Shown: piece after piece, positions 46,076-54,325 of the stretch
Numbering within the stretch: position 1 is the stretch's first letter
How the letters are laid out: every line of letters begins with the position of its first letter
Origin: Clostridia bacterium
GTDB taxonomy: Bacteria; Bacillota; Clostridia; Christensenellales; Aristaeellaceae
Assembly: GCA_017552535.1 (NCBI GenBank)
Contig: JAFZPV010000043.1
Span: 1 to 64,000, forward strand
Direction: 5' to 3'
DNA: 64,000 bases
Notes under the pieces: generated by a model
What the model saw: the letters and a program-made list of their open reading frames with translations, nothing else
The model's database searches: none
What the model was told of the DNA's origin: nothing
Made by a program: the position numbers and the translations under genes

Positions 46076-47449
46076 ATGCAGTATATCGAAAAAGACACCT
46101 TCGCGGAAAACTACGTAAAAAACCTCAACCGGGATATCCGCACCAGCTATACCATCGACCCCAACCAGTTCAGGTCCCTGAACGTAAAGAGGGGCCTGAG
46201 GAACACGGACGGCACCGGCGTTCTGGCCGGCGTCACCAATATCGGCTCGGTGCAGGGCTATATGATGCTGGACGGCGACCCAATTCCCATGCCCGGCCGG
46301 CTGTATTACCGGGGCATCGAGATCAACGAGCTGGTGAACAACCACGTGCAAAGGCACATGTTCGGCTTTGAGGAGGTCTGCTACCTGCTTCTGCTGGGCA
46401 AGCTGCCCACCCAGAAGGAACTGGACGAATTCCGCGAGGCCCTGGCCGAGGCGCGGCACATGCCGGACGGCTACAACGATTCCGTGCTGTTCAAGGCGCC
46501 CAACAAGAGCATCATGAACAAGCTGGCCAGCGGCGTGATGGCGCTGTACTCCTACGACGCCGACCCGGAAAACGTCTCCCCGGAAAACGTGCTCAGGCAG
46601 TCCATCCAGCTGATCGCCCGCCTGCCCATCATCATGTCCAACGCCTACAACGTGAAGCGCCACCTGTTCGACCGGGATTCCCTCTACCTGCACGTGCCGA
46701 TGGACGAGCTCACCATCGCCGAAAACCTTCTGCGCATGCTGCGGGACGATAAGAAGTATTCCGACGATGAAGCCCACCTGCTGGACATCTGCCTTACGCT
46801 CCACGCGGAGCACGGCGGCGGCAACAACTCCACTTTCACCTGCCGCGCCCTGACCTCCACGGGCACCGACACCTACGCCACCATCTGCGGCGCCATCAAC
46901 GCCCTCAAGGGTCCGCTGCACGGCGGCGCCAACGCCAAGACCATGCAGATGTTTGACGACATCAAGGAAAACGTATCCAACCTCTCCGACGACGGCGCGC
47001 TCACGGATTACTTAAAGCGCATCCTGGACGGCACCGCGGGGGATATGTCCGGCAAGATCTACGGCCTGGGCCACGCGGTATACACCGAGAGCGACCCCAG
47101 GGAGCTGCTGCTCAAAAAGTACGCCCGGGAGCTCAGCCCCCGCTTCGCCATGGACGACGATTTCGCGCTGATGGAGCGCATCGAGCGCATCGGCCTGCAG
47201 CTGGTGGCGGAAAAGCACAAAGACCACCGCACCATGTGCGCCAATATCGACATGTATTCCGGCCTGGTGTACCGCATGCTGGGCATTCCGGACGAGATGT
47301 TCACGCCCCTGTTCGCGGTGGCGAGGGTATCCGGCTGGTGCGCCCACCGCCTGGAGGAGCTGATCTCCGGCGGCAAGCTCATGCGTCCCGGCTACAAGGC
47401 AGTCATGCCCAAGGGCGCGCACTACATCCCGATCGAGGAGCGCAACTGA
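46076..47449 (+). CDS. gltA: Citrate synthase
   Basis: Condenses oxaloacetate and acetyl-CoA. 457 residues. Catalytic residues are visible: His in LHAEHGGGNNSTF (about 242-254), His in GLGHAVYT (about 329-336) and Asp in NIDMYSG (about 390-396). An N-terminal extension (to about residue 45) is typical of clostridial forms. CCGGAGG precedes the ATG. It diverges from acn-icd, forming a compact citrate-to-2-oxoglutarate module. Confidence 0.96.
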   Translation: MQYIEKDTFAENYVKNLNRDIRTSYTIDPNQFRSLNVKRGLRNTDGTGVLAGVTNIGSVQGYMMLDGDPIPMPGRLYYRGIEINELVNNHVQRHMFGFEEVCYLLLLGKLPTQKELDEFREALAEARHMPDGYNDSVLFKAPNKSIMNKLASGVMALYSYDADPENVSPENVLRQSIQLIARLPIIMSNAYNVKRHLFDRDSLYLHVPMDELTIAENLLRMLRDDKKYSDDEAHLLDICLTLHAEHGGGNNSTFTCRALTSTGTDTYATICGAINALKGPLHGGANAKTMQMFDDIKENVSNLSDDGALTDYLKRILDGTAGDMSGKIYGLGHAVYTESDPRELLLKKYARELSPRFAMDDDFALMERIERIGLQLVAEKHKDHRTMCANIDMYSGLVYRMLGIPDEMFTPLFAVARVSGWCAHRLEELISGGKLMRPGYKAVMPKGAHYIPIEERN

Positions 47450-47465
47450 AAGCAAGCGAAAATCG

Positions 47466-47493
47466 GGGGCTGTCCGATACGCCGGACAGCCCC
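47466..47493 (+). terminator. Terminator after citrate synthase
   Basis: Eleven-pair perfect stem GGGGCTGTCCG/CGGACAGCCCC (47466-47476 with 47483-47493), followed by TCGTTATGTTTTG. A modest T-run. Confidence 0.7.
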
Positions 47494-47592
47494 TCGTTAT
47501 GTTTTGCGAAACAGCACGCCGCATGGTACGATATGATCAAACACATATGAAGCAAGAAACCATACAAATCGATGTTTGGCGGAGGAAAAAAG

Positions 47593-47940
47593 ATGAACGA
47601 TCATAATGAAGATTTTTGGGATGCATTGGATGAGTTGGTGAATACGTCCGAAATCGTGATTGACAGGCCGAAAGGATCTGCCCATCCAAGGTTTCCGGAT
47701 TTCATATATCGGGTTGACTACGGTTACCTGAGGGATACTTCCTCTATGGATGGAGCAGGAATTGACGTATGGGTCGGAAGCGGAAAGAAAACAGCCGATG
47801 CCATCATGTGCATTATCGATTTGATGAAACGAGATTCTGAGATCAAGATACTGATTGGCTGTACAGAAGAAGAAAAGATGGAAGTATACAAAACGCATAA
47901 TGAAACGAAGTATATGAAAGGCATTTTGATACGGCGATAA
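47593..47940 (+). CDS. Small inorganic pyrophosphatase-like protein
   Basis: 115 residues from ATG 47593 (GGAGGAAAAAAG upstream). VIDRPKGSAHPRFPDFIY, VDYGYLRDTSSMDG and GIDVWVGS echo the substrate-site order of family I pyrophosphatases but in a protein much shorter than the usual 170-180 residues. The final KILIGCTEEEKMEVYKTHN fits known small homologues annotated as pyrophosphatase. Activity is uncertain. The gene looks AT-richer than its neighbours, suggesting a recent arrival. No clear promoter seen. Confidence 0.75.
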   Translation: MNDHNEDFWDALDELVNTSEIVIDRPKGSAHPRFPDFIYRVDYGYLRDTSSMDGAGIDVWVGSGKKTADAIMCIIDLMKRDSEIKILIGCTEEEKMEVYKTHNETKYMKGILIRR

Positions 47941-48058
47941 ATCCCATTTTACCGGATTGTTCTGTTTACCTGGACCTGACCATGCCTCCGGAACTCAGAA
48001 AGGCGCACCGGCTTCCCTGGTGGGGGGGCTGGCGCATTTTCGCTGAAGACGATCCGCT

Positions 48059-48823
48059 TTACTCTTCCGCCGTTCCGGCACCGTTCAGGGCCTCGAAGTA
48101 GGCGATCAGGCCTTCCGCCATGCCCAGCACCAGCAGGTCCTGATAGGCGGGATCGTTGAGCTTTTCGTCCTCCTCGGGGTTGGACATGTATCCGCACTCT
48201 GCCAGCACGCAGGGCACTTCGGACCAGTTGAGGCCCGTATAGGTATCGCGCTTGTATACGCTCTTTTTTGCCGCGCCGGTCCTTTCTGTCATGGCCGAGA
48301 GCAGGCAGCGGCCCAGCAGCGCGCTTTCCTCCGCCTTCGTCCCGGTCTTGCGCACGTACATGGCGATGCCGTGATGGGTATGGTCTGTGGAGCCGTCGCA
48401 GTGGATGCGCAGCACCGCGTCCGCGCCCCATTCGTTCATCATCACGGCACGCTCCACGTTGGATATGTCCACGTCCGCCGTTTCCCGCGTCATGAGCACC
48501 TCGGCACCCAGAAGCGCCAGCAGATCCCTGAGCTTCAGCGAGATCTGCAGATCCGTTACGTGTTCGGGTATGCCGGTGCTCACGCCTTTCGTGCCGGTAG
48601 CCACCTTGGCCTTGGTCTCGCGGCTGCCGGGTGCGATGGGCTCGCGCTGGCTGTTGCCTTTTGCCTGATGGCCAGGATCGATGCCGATCTTATAGCCGGC
48701 CAGGGGAAGGGCTTTGTTTTCTTTGGTGTTTTCTTCTTCCACCACCACGCTGCCCCTGTCCGCTTCGGAGAGCGCGCAGAAGGCGATGCAGGCGATGAGC
48801 GTCCACAACAGGATTCGTTTCAT
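48059..48823 (-). CDS. N-acetylmuramoyl-L-alanine amidase (Amidase_3), secreted
   Basis: 254 residues with a signal peptide (1-19). Zinc ligands: His in GIDPGHQ (about 52), Glu in VERAVMMNEWGAD (about 125), His in LRIHCDGS (about 140), and the catalytic Glu in LAECGYMSN (about 211). It cleaves the amide between MurNAc and the stem peptide during wall turnover. No SH3 or LysM wall-binding domain. The 118-base gap before it (47941-48058) holds only short GC-rich inverted repeats. Confidence 0.92.
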   Translation of the reverse strand: MKRILLWTLIACIAFCALSEADRGSVVVEEENTKENKALPLAGYKIGIDPGHQAKGNSQREPIAPGSRETKAKVATGTKGVSTGIPEHVTDLQISLKLRDLLALLGAEVLMTRETADVDISNVERAVMMNEWGADAVLRIHCDGSTDHTHHGIAMYVRKTGTKAEESALLGRCLLSAMTERTGAAKKSVYKRDTYTGLNWSEVPCVLAECGYMSNPEEDEKLNDPAYQDLLVLGMAEGLIAYFEALNGAGTAEE

Positions 48824-48853
48824 TTGGTAGTAGATCCGTTTTTGTCATAAAGC

Positions 48854-48880
48854 GGGGCGGCAGCGTGTCGCCGCCGCCCC
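48854..48880 (-). terminator. Terminator candidate after the sugar ATPase
   Basis: GGGGCGGC (48854-48861) pairs perfectly with GCCGCCCC (48873-48880). The minus-strand tail is GCTTTATGAC, so the T-run is poor. It lies about 30 bases past the ATPase stop. Confidence 0.5.
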
Positions 48881-48908
48881 GGGCGTTCTGCGTGTGCGAT
48901 TAAAGCTG

Positions 48909-50072
48909 TCAGCGGTCGCCGGAGGATGTCGCGGTGCGCACGTTTTTGAGGTCCGTCAGCAGGTTGATCCCGTCCGGACCGAAGAAATGCATCACGCGGC
49001 TCTCGAAGCTGATGTACAGCTTGGCGCCCCTGGTGAGGGCGGCGCGCCTTTCGGCGGACAGGCTCAGCGTGGGCACGCGCACGATCAGGCGGCTGCCGTC
49101 TTCGGTATACACATGCAGGTGCAGCTCGCTGCCCATCATTTCGTTCACTTCCAGCGTGCAGGGGATCGCGTCCGCAGCCGGGCCTTCGCGCAGCACGATG
49201 TGCTCGGGGCGCACGCCCAGCGTGATGTCCGTGCTGCCCGCATGATGCTCCAGCAGGGAAGCACACTTCTCTCCGTCCACGCGCATCGTGGCGCCGAAGG
49301 GAGACACGGTGTAGCTGTCGCCGTTCCGCTCCAGGCGGGTCTTCATCATGTTCATCTTGGGGGCGCCGATGAATTCCGCCACGAAGATGTTGGCGGGCAT
49401 CTCGAACACCTCGGTGGGGGTGCCCACCTGCTCGATGTAGCCGTCCTGCATGATCACGATGCGGTCGCCCAGAGTCATGGCCTCAGTCTGGTCGTGGGTG
49501 ACGTATACGAAGGTGGTGTTCAGCTTCTGCCTGAGCAGGATGATCTCCGCGCGCATCTGGTTGCGCAGCTTGGCGTCCAGGTTGCTCAGCGGCTCATCCA
49601 TCAGAAAGACGTTGGCGTTTCGCACCATGGCGCGGCCGATGGCCACGCGCTGCCTCTGTCCGCCGGACAGGGCGCGGGGCTTGCGCATCAGGTAATCCGT
49701 GATGCCCAGGATCTCCGCGGCGTTGGTGACCTTGGCGTACACCTCTTCTTCGGGGACCTTCTTGAGCCTCAGGGAGAAGGCGATGTTGTCGTACACCGTC
49801 ATGTGGGGGTACAGCGCGTAGTTCTGGAACACCATGGCGATGTCCCTGTCCTTGGGCTGCAGGTCGTTTACCACGGTGCCGTCGATCTCCACCGTGCCTT
49901 CGGAGATGTCCTCCAGGCCCGCAATCATGCGCAGGGTGGTGGATTTGCCGCAGCCGGAGGGGCCGACGAACACCACGAATTCCTTGTCCTTGATCTCCAG
50001 ATCGAAGTCGTGCACGGCGACGACCTTGTTGTCATATATCTTTTTTACGCCTTTGAGTGTGACGCTTGCCAT
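48909..50072 (-). CDS. ABC sugar-import ATPase, MsmX/UgpC type
   Basis: 387 residues. Walker A GPSGCGKST (37-45), signature LSGGQRQRVA (about 136-145), Walker B FLMDEPLSNLD (about 155-165) and the switch His in VTHDQTEAM. The C-terminal TOBE/regulatory region is present. In Bacillus the homologous MsmX serves several importers. Here it is last in the galactan locus and is the only sugar ATPase in the window, so it may also energise the permeases at 25022-26821 and 61336-63218. Confidence 0.95.
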   Translation of the reverse strand: MASVTLKGVKKIYDNKVVAVHDFDLEIKDKEFVVFVGPSGCGKSTTLRMIAGLEDISEGTVEIDGTVVNDLQPKDRDIAMVFQNYALYPHMTVYDNIAFSLRLKKVPEEEVYAKVTNAAEILGITDYLMRKPRALSGGQRQRVAIGRAMVRNANVFLMDEPLSNLDAKLRNQMRAEIILLRQKLNTTFVYVTHDQTEAMTLGDRIVIMQDGYIEQVGTPTEVFEMPANIFVAEFIGAPKMNMMKTRLERNGDSYTVSPFGATMRVDGEKCASLLEHHAGSTDITLGVRPEHIVLREGPAADAIPCTLEVNEMMGSELHLHVYTEDGSRLIVRVPTLSLSAERRAALTRGAKLYISFESRVMHFFGPDGINLLTDLKNVRTATSSGDR

Positions 50073-50087
50073 ACGGTTAACTCCTTT

Positions 50088-50963
50088 CTATCCCTTCACG
50101 GCGCCGCCCGTGACGCCCTCGACGTAGTACCTCTGCAGCATCAGGAACAGGATCGTTACCGGCAGCGCTACCAGCACGCCGCCCGCGCAGAACATGGTGT
50201 AGCGCGAACCGATCTGGTCCTTGTTGAGCCAGTTGTACATGCCGACCGCCACGTTCATGCCCTTTGAAGTGCCCATGGAGATGTAGCGGGCGAACACGAA
50301 ATCGCCCCAGGGGGCCATGAACGCGGTGAGGATGGTGTATATCACGATGGGCTTGGACAGGGGCAGGATGATCTTCACGAGCACCTTCAGGCGCGTGGCG
50401 CCGTCCACGCGCGCCGCCTCGTCCAGGGATTTGGAAATCGTGTCGAAGAAGCCCTTGGATACGTAGTAGCCCATGCCGGAGGAGGCGATGTACACCAGGA
50501 TCAGGCCGGGCACGGCGTTTGCCTGGGTGAGGCCGATGTCGGCGAGCACCCGGTACAGGATGATCATGGTGAGCATGCCGGGGAAGAGGCTGAGCACCAG
50601 CATGAGCTTCATGATGGGCTTGCGCATCTTAAAGCGGAAGCGGCTCAGGGTGTAGCTCATGCACAGCACGATCACGGTCTGGAAGACGGCGACGCATATG
50701 GCGATCACGAAGGTGTTGCGGTACCAGCGCCAGAAATCCGTCTTGGCAAGGTTCACGTAGTTGTCAAAGCCCCATACGTGCGGCACCACGTAGCCCACTT
50801 CGTTGGTGGATTCCACGCGGAAGGACTGCAGCAGGATGCAGATGAAGGGGATCAGCCAGATGACGGATATCGCGATGAGCACGACGTATATCGCGGTATT
50901 CGCGGCGCGGCGGGAGGCTCTCAGGCCCATATGCCGCTTCACAGGTGCAGCTGTATTCATCAC
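50088..50963 (-). CDS. ABC sugar permease, MalG/GanQ-like
   Basis: 291 residues with six helices; EAA loop SLDEAARVDGATRLKVLVKIILP. It pairs with the larger permease (ATGA-type overlap at 50960-50963). By context part of a galacto-oligosaccharide importer equivalent to GanQ or MalG. GGAAATCC... before the ATG is a weak site, so coupling to the upstream gene is likely. Confidence 0.93.
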   Translation of the reverse strand: MMNTAAPVKRHMGLRASRRAANTAIYVVLIAISVIWLIPFICILLQSFRVESTNEVGYVVPHVWGFDNYVNLAKTDFWRWYRNTFVIAICVAVFQTVIVLCMSYTLSRFRFKMRKPIMKLMLVLSLFPGMLTMIILYRVLADIGLTQANAVPGLILVYIASSGMGYYVSKGFFDTISKSLDEAARVDGATRLKVLVKIILPLSKPIVIYTILTAFMAPWGDFVFARYISMGTSKGMNVAVGMYNWLNKDQIGSRYTMFCAGGVLVALPVTILFLMLQRYYVEGVTGGAVKG

Positions 50964-52510
50964 TGGAAATCCTCCTCATTTTTGATGGACGGCAGCGCGC
51001 TGTACACGATCAGCGTGATCAGCGCCACCACCACGAACACCATGATGCCCACCACGGAGGCCAGGTAGTACTGGCTCTGGGGGCCGGTGGTGATCTTGAA
51101 CAGCCAGGTGATCAGCAGGTCCGTGTAGCCCACGTTGCCCGCCGCAGAGGATGCGGCAGAATTCGTGGGCGCGCCGCCCGTGAGCAGGAAGATGACGTTG
51201 AAGTTGTTCATGTTGCCGGTAAAACTGGTGAGCAGGTACGGGCCGGTGACGAACAGCATGTAGGGCAGCGTGATCTTGGAGTACTGCTGCCAGCCGCTGG
51301 CGCCGTCGATGCGCGCGGATTCGTACAGATCCTGCGGTATGTTCATCAGTATGCCGGTGGCCATCAGCATCAGGTAGGGGATGCCGATCCAGATGTTGAT
51401 CACGATGACCGTGACGCGCGCAAGCCATGGCTTGCTGGCGTCACCGAAGAAGTCTATGGCCTGGTCGATCAGGCCAAGATCCATCAGAAAGCCGTTCATG
51501 ATGCCGTTTTTGGCGAACATCTTGCTTACGTACAGCAGCGATATGAACTGCGGTATGGCGATGGTCATCACCAGGATGGTGCGCCACATCTTCTTTAGGC
51601 GGATGCCTTTTTTGTTGATGGCCATGGCCACCAGCATGCCCAGGAAGTAGTTGGTGAAGGTGGCGAAGAAGGCCCAGATCAGCGTCCAGGTGAGCACCTC
51701 GCCGAAGGTGGCGGCGTAGGACTGGGTGCCGCCCCGGGTGTTGGCCGTCCAGGACAGCATGGTGTTGAAGTTGTCCAGCCCCACCCAGTGGAACAGGTTG
51801 TTGGAGTAGCCGTTGTGGGTGCCGTCGTAGTTGGTGAAGGCCACCAGCACCATGAAGATGATGGGCAAAACCGTAAACACGATGATGCCGGTCATGGGCA
51901 GGGCCAGAAGCGTCTTGTGGAAGCTGTCATCCACCAGGGAATGCAGATCGTCCTTGCCGCTTTTGAGCTTTTTGCCGGAGGCCAGGATCTGCTCAGCAAT
52001 CTTGTTCTGACGGATGTTCACGCGCCAGGTATAGATGAAGGCCACGATGAAGAAGATCGTCAGAACGCCGTACAGCAGGATCTTGAAGGAGTTGTCATGA
52101 TACTCATAGGTATACGTGTCCAGCACCCAGTCGTATACCTCGGTGGGCCCCTGCTTGCCCAGGGAGGGCAGCATGCTCAGCCAGTGGCCGCCCGCCAGGA
52201 TCATGTAGCCGATGAACACGATCTCAAACAGCAGGAACAGTATGCCTCTGAGCCACTGCCCGCGCGCCATGTTGCCGTAGCCCATGACCACGTATGAGAT
52301 CTTCGTCGGCGCGGAGCCGTGCACGAAGGTGCTCACGATGTCGCTGATCTCGCGCCCGATGCCTGCGAACAAGCCGGCGATGGCCAGGCCGATCTTTTTG
52401 ATCAGCCCCCACACCGCGCCGGGGATCGAGGCGAAGAACGACGCCACTTTGTAAGCCAACCGTTTATAGCGCGGCAGCTTCAGATATTCAAGGTCGGATA
52501 TCCTTTTCAT
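50960..52510 (-). CDS. ABC sugar permease, MalF/GanP-like, with long N-terminal extension
   Basis: 516 residues. The first about 200 residues hold extra hydrophobic segments and a periplasmic-type loop (WLSMLPSLGKQGPTEVYDWV), as in MalF/GanP. The transporter core follows, with the EAA loop LYESARIDGASGWQQYSKITLP. It follows the binding protein after a 94-base gap with a hairpin. Confidence 0.92.
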   Translation of the reverse strand: MKRISDLEYLKLPRYKRLAYKVASFFASIPGAVWGLIKKIGLAIAGLFAGIGREISDIVSTFVHGSAPTKISYVVMGYGNMARGQWLRGILFLLFEIVFIGYMILAGGHWLSMLPSLGKQGPTEVYDWVLDTYTYEYHDNSFKILLYGVLTIFFIVAFIYTWRVNIRQNKIAEQILASGKKLKSGKDDLHSLVDDSFHKTLLALPMTGIIVFTVLPIIFMVLVAFTNYDGTHNGYSNNLFHWVGLDNFNTMLSWTANTRGGTQSYAATFGEVLTWTLIWAFFATFTNYFLGMLVAMAINKKGIRLKKMWRTILVMTIAIPQFISLLYVSKMFAKNGIMNGFLMDLGLIDQAIDFFGDASKPWLARVTVIVINIWIGIPYLMLMATGILMNIPQDLYESARIDGASGWQQYSKITLPYMLFVTGPYLLTSFTGNMNNFNVIFLLTGGAPTNSAASSAAGNVGYTDLLITWLFKITTGPQSQYYLASVVGIMVFVVVALITLIVYSALPSIKNEEDFQ

Positions 52511-52539
52511 ATTTGCGCCTCACTCCCTTGAAAAGGAAT

Positions 52540-52565
52540 GGCCGGAGCCGTTTCCGGTTCCGGCC
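52540..52565 (-). other. Stem-loop between binding-protein and permease genes of the galactan locus
   Basis: GGCCGGA (52540-52546) pairs with TCCGGCC (52559-52565), with further GC pairing inside. On the minus strand ATTCCTTTTC follows. Like 26885-26941, it sits just after a binding-protein gene and could set a high ratio of binding protein to permease. Confidence 0.55.
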
Positions 52566-52604
52566 TTCTGGATCATGCCGATGATACGCTTTGCGCGTGA
52601 GCCT

Positions 52605-54131
52605 TTATTCGGCGGCCTCGAGGGCTACTTCGCCGGTCGCTTCGTCGAACACGACCACGTATTTGCCCGCTTCGGCTACCTTGAAGTTGTCAGCCGGGAA
52701 ATTGTTGTCCCAGCTGCGGCCCTGGCGCACTTTGAACTCGGTGCCCGCTTCCATCTCGTAGGCGGCGCTTCTCCACAGGCCGTCATCGCCCTTGGTCATG
52801 GGGATGTCGTCGGTCCAGGTGGAGCGGCCGTCGGTGTAATCGGTGTAGAAGAAGCCGTCGGTCAGGTTGCAGGTGCCGATCACGGTCCAGCCGTACTTGA
52901 CGTCGTCAGACAGGGTGAAGAGGCTGGCGATCTTGTTGTAGTAGTTGTCCAGCGCTTCCTGCAGGCCGTCTTCGTCAGCAGCGTTCTTTACGTCCTCGCC
53001 GATGACCTTGGCGATATCCCACCAGGAGCCGTGGATCTGGCCCTGAGGCACGGAGTAGGGAGCCTGGGCCAGCAGCGCGGCCAGGCCGGGGTTGGCCTGA
53101 ACGGCTTCGGAGGCCTGAGCGGCGATGTTGGAGGGACCCCAGGCGCGCTTGTCAAAGCGCTCGAGCTGGCAGGCCTCGCCGGTCAGATACTGGGCCAGCT
53201 GATGCAGGGCAGCAGCCTTCACGGCGTCCTTCTGGGGACGTACGCCCATCAGTTTGCAGCCGTTGAAGGAGCCGAGGTGATAGCTTTCGCCGTCCACTTC
53301 GAAGGAAGGCAGATCGGCAACGCCCATGTTGTCGCCCAGGATGTTCTGAACGGTCACATAGTCCCAGGTGCCGGTCACGACGATGGCGGCGTTCTTGGAG
53401 AACTCGCTGCCGCTGGAGGAAGACAGATGATAGGGGCTGTCTACCAGCTTCTTCATGCCCTTCACGGCGATCAGGCCGGCGGGGCTGTTGAAGGTGTCGT
53501 AGACGGATTCGAACTCGCCGTTGTCGGCGGTCTGCCACTCGCTCACGCAGCCGGTGGCAAAGAAGAAGGAGGCCAGATACCAGGCGGAGGACTGCATCTC
53601 GAAGGCGAAGTACTTGCCGGCGTCTTCGCAGTCACGGATCAGGGCTTCCAGGGAGTCCACATCCTCTTCGGGGATGTAGGTCTTGTCGTAGTACATGAAG
53701 TAGCCGTTGTCGGCGGTCAGGGGGTAGGCGTAGATCTCTTCGCCGCTGGTGGCCGCGGCCACGACGCCGGCGGAGGTGTTGGCCTTTACCCACTCAGCCG
53801 CGCGCTGGCCCAGCTTGGCCAGGGCGCCGGCCTGCACGAGACGGGCAAACTGGTCCTGCGCAAAGCAGAACAGGTCGCCGCCCGCTTCCACGTCGGTGAT
53901 CATGTTGGTGGCGGCGTCAGCTTCGCTCACGGGCTCAACCGTGGCGTTGAAGGTGATGCCGAACTCATTGGCGGCGTTGAAGTTGTCGATCTGGGTGCGG
54001 GTAAGATCGGCGATCTCCTCGGCGACCCAGACGGTGATGTCGTAGGTGCCCGCGAGCTGGCTGGCGGAAGCAAAATTGGCGCAGCCCAGCAGCATCACGA
54101 CAGACAGTAGGATAGCAAGAAGCTTTTTCAT
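52605..54131 (-). CDS. Sugar-binding protein fused to a SusE/F-like carbohydrate-binding module
   Basis: 508 residues. Signal region with LLGC at 14-17 (lipobox-like) and a second possible cleavage site ASA-S at about 24. Residues up to about 405 are a MalE-like binding fold (GTYDITVWVAEEIADL...). After about 410 comes an extra beta-domain with W-x-V-I-G, D-I-P-M-T-K, G-T-E-F-K-V-R and W-x-N-N-F, the pattern of starch/SusE-type binding modules. Such fusion in a soluble importer receptor is uncommon. It delivers oligosaccharide to permeases 50960 and 50088. Confidence 0.9.
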   Translation of the reverse strand: MKKLLAILLSVVMLLGCANFASASQLAGTYDITVWVAEEIADLTRTQIDNFNAANEFGITFNATVEPVSEADAATNMITDVEAGGDLFCFAQDQFARLVQAGALAKLGQRAAEWVKANTSAGVVAAATSGEEIYAYPLTADNGYFMYYDKTYIPEEDVDSLEALIRDCEDAGKYFAFEMQSSAWYLASFFFATGCVSEWQTADNGEFESVYDTFNSPAGLIAVKGMKKLVDSPYHLSSSSGSEFSKNAAIVVTGTWDYVTVQNILGDNMGVADLPSFEVDGESYHLGSFNGCKLMGVRPQKDAVKAAALHQLAQYLTGEACQLERFDKRAWGPSNIAAQASEAVQANPGLAALLAQAPYSVPQGQIHGSWWDIAKVIGEDVKNAADEDGLQEALDNYYNKIASLFTLSDDVKYGWTVIGTCNLTDGFFYTDYTDGRSTWTDDIPMTKGDDGLWRSAAYEMEAGTEFKVRQGRSWDNNFPADNFKVAEAGKYVVVFDEATGEVALEAAE

Positions 54132-54184
54132 ACAGTGTCATCCTTTCTCATTTTCGGGGATTAACCCCCTTTTCTTGCACCTAT

Positions 54185-54213
54185 ATTTTAACGCGCACGG
54201 CAGGCTTTGTCAA
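54185..54213 (-). promoter_or_regulatory. Promoter of the galactan importer operon
   Basis: Minus strand TTGACA (54208-54213), 17 bases, TAAAAT (54185-54190), about 55 bases before the ATG. The leader contains a small GGGG-GTTAAT-CCCC hairpin. Confidence 0.8.
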
Positions 54214-54279
54214 TACGCGCAGAAGGCGGGAAGCAAATTTGGAAAGCTGCGCAGACCCCGTAATATGTCCATATAACAA

Positions 54280-54310
54280 GCCGCCGCGGCTTCAGAACGG
54301 CCTCGGCGGC
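54280..54310 (-). terminator. Terminator after the GH53 gene
   Basis: GCCGCCGCGGC (54280-54290) pairs with GGCCTCGGCGGC (to 54310) with one mismatch; the minus-strand tail TTGTTATAT follows. It separates GH53 from the importer promoter. Confidence 0.65.
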
Positions 54311-54325
54311 AGGAGGAATCCTGTT

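Noticed and set aside
52575..54110. A 511-codon plus-strand frame opposite the sugar-binding protein
   Set aside because: The minus-strand frame has signal peptide, binding fold and binding module; the plus frame is a Gly/Val/Ala-rich shadow.
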